A stretch of 64,000 bases of DNA from Pelagibius sp048268885 (GCA_048268885.1 JBLWUP010000003.1:1-64000), one strand, 5' to 3'. Counted from the first letter of the stretch, positions 24,564 to 33,149 are shown. Notes: a model not told the origin generated them from the sequence alone. Made by a program: numbers and translations.

Positions 24564-24615
24564 AAGGCCTAGACCGTGGTCGGGCCGACGACCTTCCAGC
24601 CCAGCTTCTTCAGAT
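24564..24615 (-). pseudogene. Remnant of a tag gene (3-methyladenine-DNA glycosylase fragment)
   Basis: About 51 bp match the inside of the intact tag gene (27272-27322), same strand, with three mismatches. In the tag frame the remnant reads RDLKKLGWKVVGPTTV then a stop, against KDLKKLGWKFVGPTTVY in Tag (residues 153-169). It overlaps the dddL stop codon and marks one edge of the acuR-acuI-dddL segment. Confidence 0.8.
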
Positions 24616-25329
24616 CCCGTGCGACATGCGCGCTTTTCGGTTCGAGGAGAGCTTCATGCCCGGGGCGCTCAATCGTGCTTCCGGGCCGATCCAGGCGTAG
24701 GCGAGCAGGCAGGGCTCGAGATCCGCTGTGGTGATGCGGTGTTCGTTGCCGGGGCGGTTCAGGATCAGGGAGCCCGGCGCGTGAACCGCAACATCGTTTT
24801 CAGACCACGCCCCGGCGATCGAGATGTAGCTCTCTTCAATCTCCTGATGGCTGTGCTGCGGATAGGTCGTCCGTGGCGCGAAGAGGACAAAGCCAAGAAC
24901 CAGGCGTTCGGCCCGGACCGGCCCGCGCGGTCCGAGGATCTCGCAATAGGCGTATTTCTTTTCCAGCGCCTTCGGGACCTTTTCGTAGCCGTATTCCCAA
25001 GTTAGTTGGTCCGCAACCCGCGAGAGCGTCCGCGCCATGCCTTGGGCCGCGCCTTTTTCACCAAGATCGAACGCGCGCGCCAGATGGGCTGCAACCGGCT
25101 TCGTCGCGGCCTGCCGCCGCATAACCGCCGGATTGCTGTCGATGATGGACGAGAGTGCGTCGCGCACGCGTTTGCGGTGCGACCGGATCAATCGGCTGCC
25201 GCCCGCGGAGCCGTAGCGGTAGAGGCTGTCGAACTCTCGCAGGAGGTAGAGCCAGTTGGGGCAGTCCGACAGCGGCGGCGCCGGCGTCTGGGGGGCTTCG
25301 GCGGGTTCGTTCATGCGGATGTCGGACAT
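24610..25329 (-). CDS. dddL: Dimethylsulfoniopropionate (DMSP) lyase, DddL-type cupin
   Basis: A 239-residue protein. The C-terminal cupin carries TTYPQHSHQEIEESYISIAG (about 154-173) and PGNEHR (194-199); H159, H161, E165, Y168 and H197 are candidate metal and catalytic residues of DMSP lyases. The N-terminal half (NWLYLLREFDSLYRYGSAGG) is DddL-like and longer than in DddQ or DddW. DMSP lyases release dimethyl sulfide and acrylate. The order acuR-acuI-dddL is that of the Rhodobacter sphaeroides DMSP operon, which supports DddL over other cupins. It starts 32 bp after acuI; the final codons and stop lie in the tag remnant, so the C-terminus may have been altered by the recombination. Confidence 0.85.
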   Translation of the reverse strand: MSDIRMNEPAEAPQTPAPPLSDCPNWLYLLREFDSLYRYGSAGGSRLIRSHRKRVRDALSSIIDSNPAVMRRQAATKPVAAHLARAFDLGEKGAAQGMARTLSRVADQLTWEYGYEKVPKALEKKYAYCEILGPRGPVRAERLVLGFVLFAPRTTYPQHSHQEIEESYISIAGAWSENDVAVHAPGSLILNRPGNEHRITTADLEPCLLAYAWIGPEARLSAPGMKLSSNRKARMSHGI

Positions 25330-25361
25330 TGTAGGGGTTGCCTCAGTCGCGAGATCGACAT

Positions 25362-26354
25362 CTAGCTCAGTTCCGGAGACAGGGGCACAACGATCCGGCC
25401 GCGGACCTGACCCTCCAGAAACTTTGGCGCCGTAGCGATGACATCGGCGAGAGGAAGCTCCGTTGTGAGGGTATCCAGTTTGGCGAGATCGAGATCGCTG
25501 GCAAGTCGTTGCCATGCCGCCATACGCTCGGGCTTCGGGCACATGACGCTGTCGATTCCGACCAGCGTCACGCCGCGCAGAATGAAGGGGGCGACCGAGG
25601 CGGGCAGGTCCATGCCCGCCGCGAGGCCGCAGGCCGCTACGGCGCCACGGTACTTCGTGCTGGCAAGCACGTTGGCCAGAACAGTGCTCCCCGCGACATC
25701 GATGCCGCCGGCCCAGCGTTCCTTGGCCAGAGGGCGGCCCTTTTCGGCCAGCTCGGCGCGGTCGACGATGGTGGACGCGCCGAGGTCCCGGAGATAGTCC
25801 GCTTCGCTGGGACGCCCCGTCACGGCAGCGACCTCATAGCCCCGGGCCGCCAACAGTGTGGTGGCGACGCTTCCCACCCCTCCGGCGGCGCCGGTCACGA
25901 CGATCTCGCCCCTGTCAGGGGTGATCCCCTGCTTTTCGAGCGCGAGCACACAGAGCATGGCGGTATAGCCAGCCGTACCGATCGCCATCGCCTGTTTCAG
26001 GCTGATCCCGTCGGGCAGCGGCACCAGCCAGTCGCCCTTGACGCGCGCCTTCTTGGCCAGCCCGCCCCAGTGCTTTTCCCCCACGCCCCAGCCATTCAGG
26101 ACCACGCGGTCGCCGGCCTGATAGTCGGGGTGCGTGCTTTCGGCGACCACGCCGGAAAAGTCGATCCCCGGCACCATCGGAAAGCTCCGGACGACCGGCG
26201 AAGCCCCGGTGATGGCGAGGGCATCCTTGTAGTTGAGGGTGGAGAACGCCACCTCGACCAGCACGTCGCCCTCGGGCAACTGATCCGGGCTGACCTCAGC
26301 CATCGAGACGGTCTGGCCGTCGTCTGTCTTTTCAATGAGAACCGCGTCGAACAT
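25362..26354 (-). CDS. acuI: Acrylyl-CoA reductase (NADPH), AcuI
   Basis: A 330-residue medium-chain dehydrogenase of the YhdH/AcuI group. STLNYKDALAITG (about 38-50), VPGIDFSGVV, GTAGYTAMLCVLALE, the nucleotide-binding VTGAAGGVGSVA (about 150-161) and LVGIDSVMCP are diagnostic. It reduces toxic acryloyl-CoA to propionyl-CoA, detoxifying the acrylate made from DMSP by the downstream lyase. It follows acuR by 13 bp and is followed by dddL. Confidence 0.9.
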   Translation of the reverse strand: MFDAVLIEKTDDGQTVSMAEVSPDQLPEGDVLVEVAFSTLNYKDALAITGASPVVRSFPMVPGIDFSGVVAESTHPDYQAGDRVVLNGWGVGEKHWGGLAKKARVKGDWLVPLPDGISLKQAMAIGTAGYTAMLCVLALEKQGITPDRGEIVVTGAAGGVGSVATTLLAARGYEVAAVTGRPSEADYLRDLGASTIVDRAELAEKGRPLAKERWAGGIDVAGSTVLANVLASTKYRGAVAACGLAAGMDLPASVAPFILRGVTLVGIDSVMCPKPERMAAWQRLASDLDLAKLDTLTTELPLADVIATAPKFLEGQVRGRIVVPLSPELS

Positions 26355-26367
26355 CGCAAGTCTACCT

Positions 26368-27021
26368 TCAGAGGGAGAGTGTCTTGAAGAACGTGTCCGC
26401 GAAGCTGCGAAGCGGCTCCGCGCGCCGTTCGAGTTTTGCGCGCAGCACGGCGCCTTCCCAGCCGACCCAGAAGAAGGCGGCGAGCGCGTCAGGATCGTGG
26501 TGTCGGCCCAGGTCGCCCTGGTCCTGCGCCAGTCGCAAGCAGACGGCCGTGCGCTGCTGCCAGTCCTGCAGCACATCAACAAGCTGGTCGCGGAATTCTT
26601 CGGGTAGCGCGCCCATTTCCTGCCCGAGGTTGCCGACGAGGCAGCCGCGCCGGAACCCGTAGCTCGCCATGCGGCATTCTGCACCGCTGGCGAAGGCCTT
26701 GAGCCGGTCGAGCGCCGGCAGGGTGTCATCGAGAAAAGCCTGGTCCAGCTTGCCGGCGAAATAGGCGTGATAGGCGTCGATCAGCTGGCTTCCGAAGTCC
26801 GCCTTGTTGCGGAAGTAATGGTAGAAACTGCCCTTCGGCACCGACGCAGCTTTCAGGATCTCGTCCACGCCGACCGCAGAATATCCTTTCTCCGTCAGAT
26901 AGATAAGCCCGGTCCGGATGAGCTTTCGGCGGACCTCCGACTCAGCGGGATTGCGCCGGGGGCGCCCCCGGCGAGCGGCGGTGTGGGAGGTGCTGGCTGC
27001 GGCGGTTGTTGTCATGAACAT
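26368..27021 (-). CDS. acuR: TetR-family regulator AcuR (acrylate/DMSP response)
   Basis: A 217-residue TetR repressor. The N-terminal HTH (about 25-70) contains YSAVGVDEILKAASVPKGSFYHYF; the ligand-binding part has RRGCLVGNLGQEMGALPEEFR, which is typical of AcuR. AcuR represses the acuR-acuI-dddL operon until acrylate or acryloyl-CoA is present. The gene is the first of the operon and is preceded by a perfect dyad at 27023-27046. The start could be the ATG at 27021, which abuts the operator, or the one at 27015; neither has a clear ribosome site. Confidence 0.87.
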   Translation of the reverse strand: MFMTTTAAASTSHTAARRGRPRRNPAESEVRRKLIRTGLIYLTEKGYSAVGVDEILKAASVPKGSFYHYFRNKADFGSQLIDAYHAYFAGKLDQAFLDDTLPALDRLKAFASGAECRMASYGFRRGCLVGNLGQEMGALPEEFRDQLVDVLQDWQQRTAVCLRLAQDQGDLGRHHDPDALAAFFWVGWEGAVLRAKLERRAEPLRSFADTFFKTLSL

Positions 27022-27022
27022 A

Positions 27023-27046
27023 TTATTAGACGAAGTGGTCTAATAA
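27023..27046. promoter_or_regulatory. AcuR-type operator
   Basis: Perfect 9-bp inverted arms TTATTAGAC and GTCTAATAA around six bases. It ends one base before the acuR ATG, so bound repressor would block the operon start. Dyads of the TTAGAC/GTCTAA type are the reported AcuR sites, which supports autoregulation. Confidence 0.75.
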
Positions 27047-27162
27047 ATCAATCCGCAGAATCGTCAGCCGGAAGCGCCACAGCGCTCCCACCGCGCTCCG
27101 ACAGTCTTTTTGGCGCTACGCACTGCGGTCACGGCCGTCCTGCGGTGTTGATCAACAAGCCC

Positions 27163-27783
27163 TTAGGAGTCCTGCGTCCGGGGCCGCTTGAACGCCTTGC
27201 GCGCCCTCTCGACCTTGGCGCGGACCACGCAGTCCTCGACGTGGTCGTTGATCAGGCCCATGGCCTGCATGAAGGCGTAGACCGTGGTCGGGCCGACGAA
27301 CTTCCAGCCCAGCTTCTTCAGGTCCTTCGACAGCGCGACGGACTCCGGCGAGGTGGAGGCGCTCTGCGGTTTGCCGAGACTTTTAGGGTCCGGCTCGTAG
27401 GACCAGAGGAAGGCGGCGAGCGACCCTTCGGCCTTCACCAGCTCCTGCGCCCGCCTGGCGTTGTTGATCGCCGCTTCGATCTTGCCGCGGTGTCGGATGA
27501 TGCCGGCGTCCTTCAGCAGCCGTTCGACGTCGCGCTCGGTGAAACGCGCCACCCGGTCGAAGTCGAAGCCCTTGAAGGCGGCGCGGAAGTTCTCGCGCTT
27601 GGCCAGGATGGTGCGCCAGCTGAGCCCCGACTGGAAGCCTTCCAGGCAGATCTTCTCGAAGAGGCGCCGGTCGTCGCCGACCGGGAAGCCCCACTCCTTG
27701 TCGTGGTAGGCGAAGAACTCCGGCGCGGCGGCGCACCAGGCGCAGCGTGGCTTGCCGTCCGGGCCCTCGACGGTGTTGCTCAT
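27163..27783 (-). CDS. tag: DNA-3-methyladenine glycosylase I
   Basis: A 206-residue Tag enzyme of normal length. RCAWCAAAPEFFAYHDKEWG (about 13-32, with zinc-binding Cys and His), FEKICLEGFQSGLSW, IIRHRGKIEAAINNA and KFVGPTTVYAFMQAMGLINDH are family signatures. It removes 3-methyladenine from alkylated DNA in base-excision repair. The next gene on the strand upstream is the YciI gene, three bases away, so they are cotranscribed. A fragment of a tag gene also lies at 24564-24615. Confidence 0.93.
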   Translation of the reverse strand: MSNTVEGPDGKPRCAWCAAAPEFFAYHDKEWGFPVGDDRRLFEKICLEGFQSGLSWRTILAKRENFRAAFKGFDFDRVARFTERDVERLLKDAGIIRHRGKIEAAINNARRAQELVKAEGSLAAFLWSYEPDPKSLGKPQSASTSPESVALSKDLKKLGWKFVGPTTVYAFMQAMGLINDHVEDCVVRAKVERARKAFKRPRTQDS

Positions 27784-27786
27784 GTG

Positions 27787-28077
27787 TCAGCCCGCCAGCA
27801 GGAAGTCTAGGCGCGCGTCGGCGCGCGACGGCGTCATTTCGATGATCTCGGCGCTGACCACGTCTTCGGCGACGAAGGGGTCGGCCTTCACCCGCTTCTC
27901 GAGGTCTTCGCGCGAGGTGTTGTGCGCCACGATGCCGCCACCCAGGTTCGGCTGCAGGCTGCCGGCCAGCAGGAAGACGCCGTCGTCGAAACCGCTTTTC
28001 AGCCACGTATTGTGGCCTTCCATGAATTGCTTTGCCTGGCTCTTGTTGCCGGCGAATTTGAGCTGCACGATGAACAT
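27787..28077 (-). CDS. YciI-family protein
   Basis: A 96-residue protein starting MFIVQLKFAGNKSQAKQFM. GHNTWLKSGFDDGVFLLAGSL and DPFVAEDVVSAEIIEM are the YciI-like ferredoxin-fold signature, with a conserved His and Asp near residues 22 and 65. The family includes hydrolase- and dioxygenase-related proteins with mostly unknown function. It sits between the TetR gene (13 bp) and tag (3 bp), suggesting one transcript. Confidence 0.85.
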   Translation of the reverse strand: MFIVQLKFAGNKSQAKQFMEGHNTWLKSGFDDGVFLLAGSLQPNLGGGIVAHNTSREDLEKRVKADPFVAEDVVSAEIIEMTPSRADARLDFLLAG

Positions 28078-28090
28078 CGCGTCCAATCTC

Positions 28091-28672
28091 CTAGTTTTTC
28101 TTATCTTCAGCGAGACGGGCATCCAGCCAGTCGTGGAGGTCCTGCACTTCGCGCCGGATGAAGGTCTCGTCCTGATAGGCGTTCGCCAGGGTCGCGACGC
28201 CCTGGCTGCGCGCCAGGACGTGCAGCGCCAGGGCGTCGGCGTCCTCCTTGCGGCCCGCTTGCTCGAACTGGCGGCGTAGCCAGTTGCGGAACAACGTGAA
28301 GAGCTTCTTCGCCGCGCCCTGGGCCTCGTGGTTCAGCTTCGCCAGTTCGCTGGAGAGCGTGCCCAGCGGGCAGCCGTAGCGTTTGATGTCGGTCTTGTTG
28401 GCGACGAGAATGTCGATGAAGCAGCGGATGCGCGCGGCCGGGGTCTCCCCCTCGGCCTCCCAGCGCGCCAGCATCTCCCGCCGCTCGGCCAGGCGCTGGT
28501 CGATCACCGCCTCCAGGATCTCGTCCTTGGTCTTGAAGTAGTAGTAGAAGTTTCCGCGTGAGATCCGCACCACCTCCGCGATGTCGCTGAAGGAGGTGTG
28601 CTCGAAGCCCTGCCGGTAGAACAGCCGGTCGGCGGCCTCGACAATCTGCGCGCGGGTGCTTCCGTCACTCAT
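28091..28672 (-). CDS. TetR-family transcriptional regulator
   Basis: A 193-residue repressor. The HTH is typical (DRLFYRQGFEHTSFSDIAEVVRISRGNFYYYFKTKDEIL, about 15-53). The C-terminal domain has RYGCPLGTLSSELAKLNHEAQ, a TetR_C form often seen in regulators of stress or alkylation genes. It heads the TetR-YciI-tag transcript, with a 127-bp upstream spacer in which GGACGTTTGTCC and GGACAACCGTCC (28687-28731 region) resemble operator half-sites. Confidence 0.88.
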   Translation of the reverse strand: MSDGSTRAQIVEAADRLFYRQGFEHTSFSDIAEVVRISRGNFYYYFKTKDEILEAVIDQRLAERREMLARWEAEGETPAARIRCFIDILVANKTDIKRYGCPLGTLSSELAKLNHEAQGAAKKLFTLFRNWLRRQFEQAGRKEDADALALHVLARSQGVATLANAYQDETFIRREVQDLHDWLDARLAEDKKN

Positions 28673-28799
28673 GGAAAAGGCTCTCTAGGACGTTTGTCCA
28701 AATCGTGAGCACGAAAATAGGACAACCGTCCAACATCGTCAAGAGGAGGTGGAACGGTGGAGAGGCGGCCGAGGGTGCCGGCCCTGCCGACCCCGCTAT

Positions 28800-30896
28800 C
28801 TAGGCGCTCTGGCGGGGCGGCAGACGGAAACCGATGCGCCCCGGCGTGCCGGGCTTGGCGGCGGCTTCACGGGCCAGCAACTCGACGATGGCCTCGGGCG
28901 TGGCCTCTTCTGCCTGGAAGCGCAGCTGGCGGGCGACCACGGCGAAGTCGCCGGGAGTGAGCCCGGCGATCTCCGCCAGACGCGGTGGTGCCGGCCGGTC
29001 GAAGAAGACCGCGAAGGCCTTCCGCGCCCCCGCGGGGTCCAAGGCTTCCAGCTTCACCTTGAAGACGAAGCGGCGGAGGGCGGCGCTGTCCAGCCGCGCC
29101 GCGTAGTTGGTCGCCGCGATGAAAGGCAGGGGGTGGTTGTCCATCCAGGTGAGCAGTTCGTTCACCTGGCTGACTTCCCAGTTGCGCTCCGCCTTGCCGC
29201 GGTCGAAGAGCAGCGAATCGACCTCGTCGAACAGCAGAACGCTGCCGTCCTCCGCCGCCTGCGCGAAGGCCTCGGCGATCCTCTTTTCCGTGTCGCCGAT
29301 CCACTTCGACAGCAGGTCGGAGGCGCGCTTGACCGTCAGCGGCCGGTCGAGCCGCTGCGCCAGGTGATGCGCCAGGGCCGTCTTGCCGGTGCCCGGCGGC
29401 CCGCTCAGCAGCAGCGAGAAGTCGTCAGGCGCGTCAGGCTGGGTCAGCCTGTCGAACAGCGGGCCGATCGGCGTTTCCGAACGGTAGAGGTCCAGGCTCA
29501 GGCTGCCGCTCCCCTTGGCCGGCGGCAGGCGGCGGCCGTGGCGCACCCCGGTCACCAGAGATTCGAGAAGCTGTCCGGCCTCCGTCTCGTCACCCTTCAG
29601 CAGGCTGGCGGTGCGCAGGGCGTTGCGGGCGACGGTGGTCGCTTCGGCGGCGCTGTCGGCCAGGCGGTCGATGGTCGACGGGGAGAGTTCCAGGCCCTCG
29701 TCGGCGGCGATGCGGCCCAGGATGCGCTTGCGCGCCGCCGGTGACGGCAGGTCCATCTTCTGCACGAAGCTCATGCGGCGCAGGAAGGCCGGGTCGATGT
29801 TCTCGATGGCATTGGTGGTCCAGATCGTCGGCACGGCGTTGGTCTCGAACAGCCGGTTCACGTAGACCTTGGAGCCCGGGCGCTGGACGAACTGGCCGCT
29901 GTCCTGCACGCGCCGGGCGTCGCCGATGAGATCCTCCATCTCGTCGAACAGCAGCACCACGTCGCCGCGCGTTCCCAGCACCTGCTGCGCCAGGGCGAGG
30001 GCGGCCACCCGGTCGTAGCGGTCCGGCTCGTCGCCATAGTTGTCCGTCTCCCCGACGGCGTAAAGGCGCGCGCCGGCCGCTGCCGCCAGCGACTTGGCGA
30101 GTTCCGTCTTGCCGGTCCCGGGCGGGCCGTAGAGCAGGATGTTGATGCCCGGAAGCCGCTCGCCCAAAGCGCTGCTGAGCATGCGCCGCAGCAGCGACAG
30201 CAGCCCGGCGGACAAGGCGAAGTCGGACAGCGCCAGCCTGGCCGGCGCGGCCTTGCCCACCAGGCACTCGATGATCGCCTCGTCGCTCATCGGCGAGCGG
30301 TTGAGCACTCGGTGAATGCTGTGGGTGGCCTCGATGCTGACCTGGCCTTCGCGGTTGCTGGTCAGCTCGACAAGGCCGAGCTGCACCGCCTGCGTCTGGC
30401 GCAGCGCTTCCAGCGAATCGAAACCGGCGAGTTCGGCGATGAGCAGCGAGACGTCCATGCCGTTGCGCTGCAGCAGGTTGCACAGCGATCCGCTGGGCCG
30501 CAGGCGCTCGACGGCGACGACGATCTGCAGCAGCAGGGCGTCACGCTCCGCCAGCTTCAGCAGGGCGGCGACGCGCTCGGCGATCACCAGCAGCAGCGAC
30601 GCCTTCGGCGCCGGGCTCGCCGGGTCGTCGCCCGCCGGCTCGTCCTTGACGGCCCGGGCGAGCTGCGTCCAGCCGTCCGGCTTCTCTTCCGCCGCGGGCG
30701 GCTTGGCCCGGAAGCGGCGGAAGAGGCCGGTCTTTTCTTCCTTTTCGTCCTGCGGGGGATCCTCCAGCGCCGGCAGGCCAAGCGTCGCGGCATGGCTTCG
30801 GTACCAGGTCTCCAGGTTCTTCGCCCGCTCGGAGTCCGCCGCCGTTTCGCGCAGAGTGAGGCGCAGCAGGTGGCGGAGCAGAGTTCGTTCGTCCAT
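28800..30896 (-). CDS. Protein with two AAA+ ATPase domains (Cdc48-like tandem)
   Basis: A 698-residue protein. A helical N-terminal region of about 240 residues holds a short charged linker (50-100). Domain D1 has Walker A GPPGTGKT (257-264) and Walker B LLFDEME (315-321). Domain D2 has Walker A GPPGTGKT (499-506) and Walker B LLFDEVD (554-560), with a short GDTEKRI second-region segment. Both sites look active. The layout resembles tandem AAA remodelling ATPases (Cdc48, NSF) but the N-domain is unlike theirs. No signal peptide. It stands alone; neighbours give no clue to its substrate. Confidence 0.85.
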   Translation of the reverse strand: MDERTLLRHLLRLTLRETAADSERAKNLETWYRSHAATLGLPALEDPPQDEKEEKTGLFRRFRAKPPAAEEKPDGWTQLARAVKDEPAGDDPASPAPKASLLLVIAERVAALLKLAERDALLLQIVVAVERLRPSGSLCNLLQRNGMDVSLLIAELAGFDSLEALRQTQAVQLGLVELTSNREGQVSIEATHSIHRVLNRSPMSDEAIIECLVGKAAPARLALSDFALSAGLLSLLRRMLSSALGERLPGINILLYGPPGTGKTELAKSLAAAAGARLYAVGETDNYGDEPDRYDRVAALALAQQVLGTRGDVVLLFDEMEDLIGDARRVQDSGQFVQRPGSKVYVNRLFETNAVPTIWTTNAIENIDPAFLRRMSFVQKMDLPSPAARKRILGRIAADEGLELSPSTIDRLADSAAEATTVARNALRTASLLKGDETEAGQLLESLVTGVRHGRRLPPAKGSGSLSLDLYRSETPIGPLFDRLTQPDAPDDFSLLLSGPPGTGKTALAHHLAQRLDRPLTVKRASDLLSKWIGDTEKRIAEAFAQAAEDGSVLLFDEVDSLLFDRGKAERNWEVSQVNELLTWMDNHPLPFIAATNYAARLDSAALRRFVFKVKLEALDPAGARKAFAVFFDRPAPPRLAEIAGLTPGDFAVVARQLRFQAEEATPEAIVELLAREAAAKPGTPGRIGFRLPPRQSA

Positions 30897-31245
30897 GGGT
30901 CATCCAACGTCGCCTTGCGGCGCGGCGCCGCACGACAAGCGCGCAGGAGTCCGCCGCCACCGAAAGGTGGTTTGCATCAAAGTCGATTGGGGATGACGGC
31001 GCCGGGCCTCGCCCGGCGGGGGCCGCTAGTCTGCGGCCGCGAAGGCGAAGAGGCGGGGCGTCATGCCCAGGGTATTGTCCTTGCGCTCGATCATGCGCGT
31101 GCCTCGTTCTGGAATGGACCGGCGCCCGAAGACGCCGAGGGCGCGGTTGATAGCAACCTCTGGTGCCCGAGTCAACTGTCGGTTAGCTGTTGAGTGCTGT
31201 ACGCCCAGACTAGATACCAACCGCCGGCCGGCGCCAACGCAGCGG
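30897..31245. other. Intergenic region, no confident gene
   Basis: A 349-bp stretch between the AAA gene and the pentapeptide gene. On the minus strand a frame ending at 31026 reads MIERKDNTLGMTPRLF from 31094 and stops after 22 codons, with a weak purine-rich stretch before it. It might be a small peptide or a gene remnant, but evidence is thin. The GC content drops towards 31240, where the low-GC island begins. Confidence 0.35.
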
Positions 31246-32946
31246 CTATTCAAAAGGACTTCCGAAATAGGTAAGGGCCCACATAGCGATCATGAAAACG
31301 CTAATCAAGGATTGCGCGCCGGATACGGTGCGAACCCAGCCTCGTCCGCGCAGGACATATTCTTTGCTCCGTAATCGATATATCCAGTTGGCGACGTTCA
31401 CCTCCCTCCAGCCGATATGAAACGCCGAAGTGATGCTGAAGAGCATTGCATACGCTAGAGCGCGGAATCCGGTAGCTGACATTTGCTCTACGTTTTCGCT
31501 ATCTGCGACAACGAGTTTTTTGTCAACCTGCTCAATGCGCCCTTGAGACCAAATCCGGTAGACGCCACTTTTTCGCCCGAACAGGTTTGGCCAAGTGATG
31601 GGCAATAGGTAGATCGGCGCTAGCAAGACCATGAGGCCAAGCACAATCAGAATTGGCCGTTCGTAGTGCAAGCCATAGCCAACAGTCCACTCTAGGAAGA
31701 TAAGGCGCAGAACGCCCTCTATTCGTGAACGAAGGTCCTTGTTGTGAATCTCGTACTCGAAACTTGGGGGCGCATATGGAAATACGACCTGGCTCTTATC
31801 ATAGTGCCATCCCTCCATCATGTGCGCAGTTCGATTGTGCTCAAGAGCAAACCTCGCTCGACGTTCAAGCGGGCGTAGGCCTATCTCCTTAAATAGGACA
31901 GTAAGACGTGTAAGGCTGGCGTATTTACCCGGACTTATGGTGACCGTCTGAAGGCCCAGGATGTGTCCAATTCCTTCCTTGGAAGGTAAGCCGTCGGGCT
32001 CATAGTTGAGGTTCGTAAAGTTGACGAATTTTAGTCGGCCGCCTTCAATGCTGGTGTTTTTGAGCATTGCGTCGCTAAGGTCGACGTCTGAGAACGTGCT
32101 TTTCGACAAGTCAGAATCATAAATGATTGCTTCTTTCAGTTGGATGCTCCGAAGAGATGCGCTGTTTAGGCCAACGTCTACGAGAGTGCTGCCTCTGAGT
32201 ATGATGGAGCGCAATATTGCACCCTTGAGAGAAGTATGTTGCAGCACGGCGCGTGTCATATCGACTTCTTCAAGAGTTGCATTTTCGAGATCGATATTAG
32301 AAAGTCGAGCGTTGGACAAGTCGGTTTCGCGAATTTGAGTTCGACGGAGACTGCTGTTGCGGAGTGTTGCTCTCGTCAACAAGGCGCCGTGAAGATTGGC
32401 TTGCTCAAGATCCGAATTTCCGATGGTTGCATCCTGCAGGTCGGCGCTTCTGAGGTCTGCCCCTTTCAGAGAGACGTCTTCGATGGCCGTTGTGATGAGT
32501 TTTGCTCCCCCAAGAAATGCATAATCTAGCTTGACGCCGAGAAGTACGATGTTGCTGAGGTCTGTGCCTCGGAGATCGGCACCTCTCAGGTCTGCGCCTT
32601 CAAAGGCATTACGCATCGGAAGAAGGGCAAAGTTGTCTTCGTGTAAGTCAAGATTACAAAAGCTTGGCATGCCCAGTCTGCGCTGTTCCAGCAGCCAGTC
32701 GGTCGCTAAGTGGGGATCGCTTCGGAGAATGTCCCACGGCTGAGCCGCGACAAGTGACGGCCATGATTGCGCTCGAAGCCATTCCTTGTGCGCTTTCAAG
32801 AGAGATTTTAGCTCTGACACATCTGGTCTGTGCCCTGTGTCATTGGGGCACGAGGAGCTGGGAATGCCCCTTACTTCAACTGCAGCTTCTGTGATCGGCA
32901 TCGCCGCTAGCAGAATTGCTAGCGAGGAAATTCTCAGAGCTTTCAC
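31246..32946 (-). CDS. Secreted/membrane pentapeptide-repeat protein with C-terminal membrane domain; low GC
   Basis: A 566-residue protein. An N-terminal signal sequence (MKALRISSLAILLAAMP) is followed by about 40 pentapeptide repeats, A(D/N)Lxx type (residues 115-330, for example GADLRGADLRGTDLS). Near the C-terminus are three membrane segments (about 425-450, 490-510, 540-562) with FHIGWREVNVANWIYRLR and a final ALTYFGSPFE. The same C-terminal membrane module occurs in other pentapeptide proteins and resembles an ion-channel end. Codon use is far more AT-rich than the neighbours (about 47% GC against two thirds), pointing to transfer. Function unknown. Confidence 0.8.
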   Translation of the reverse strand: MKALRISSLAILLAAMPITEAAVEVRGIPSSSCPNDTGHRPDVSELKSLLKAHKEWLRAQSWPSLVAAQPWDILRSDPHLATDWLLEQRRLGMPSFCNLDLHEDNFALLPMRNAFEGADLRGADLRGTDLSNIVLLGVKLDYAFLGGAKLITTAIEDVSLKGADLRSADLQDATIGNSDLEQANLHGALLTRATLRNSSLRRTQIRETDLSNARLSNIDLENATLEEVDMTRAVLQHTSLKGAILRSIILRGSTLVDVGLNSASLRSIQLKEAIIYDSDLSKSTFSDVDLSDAMLKNTSIEGGRLKFVNFTNLNYEPDGLPSKEGIGHILGLQTVTISPGKYASLTRLTVLFKEIGLRPLERRARFALEHNRTAHMMEGWHYDKSQVVFPYAPPSFEYEIHNKDLRSRIEGVLRLIFLEWTVGYGLHYERPILIVLGLMVLLAPIYLLPITWPNLFGRKSGVYRIWSQGRIEQVDKKLVVADSENVEQMSATGFRALAYAMLFSITSAFHIGWREVNVANWIYRLRSKEYVLRGRGWVRTVSGAQSLISVFMIAMWALTYFGSPFE

Positions 32947-33149
32947 GTCTCGCCTTCAGCTTTCTAGGTTTGAGAGAATGAAAACAAAGGAATTTAAAGC
33001 TAACGACGTGTTCGGTGCGCTTTCAGGATGCGGACCTATTCAAACATGAATTGTTTTGACTTCGGAACCCACAATCTTGAGTTTGTCCAAGAGCATTTGA
33101 CGTCGGACTTGGAGTCGCCAGAGGCGGAAGTCGAGAGTTGCTGCTTCCT
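32947..33149. other. Low-GC spacer at the edge of the pentapeptide gene
   Basis: A 203-bp spacer continuing the low-GC composition. A plus-strand frame from the ATG at 33047 gives 37 residues (MNCFDFGTHNLEFVQEH...) to a stop at 33160; it has no ribosome site and no recognised homology. The left-hand part is AT-rich and could hold the pentapeptide gene promoter. Confidence 0.35.

Noticed and set aside
24610..25329. DddQ or DddW instead of DddL
   Set aside because: The length, the N-terminal domain and the acuR-acuI neighbours fit DddL; I could not run an alignment to settle it fully.
30897..31245. Possible tRNA or small RNA
   Set aside because: No cloverleaf, no TTC loop match and no conserved secondary structure could be built by hand.
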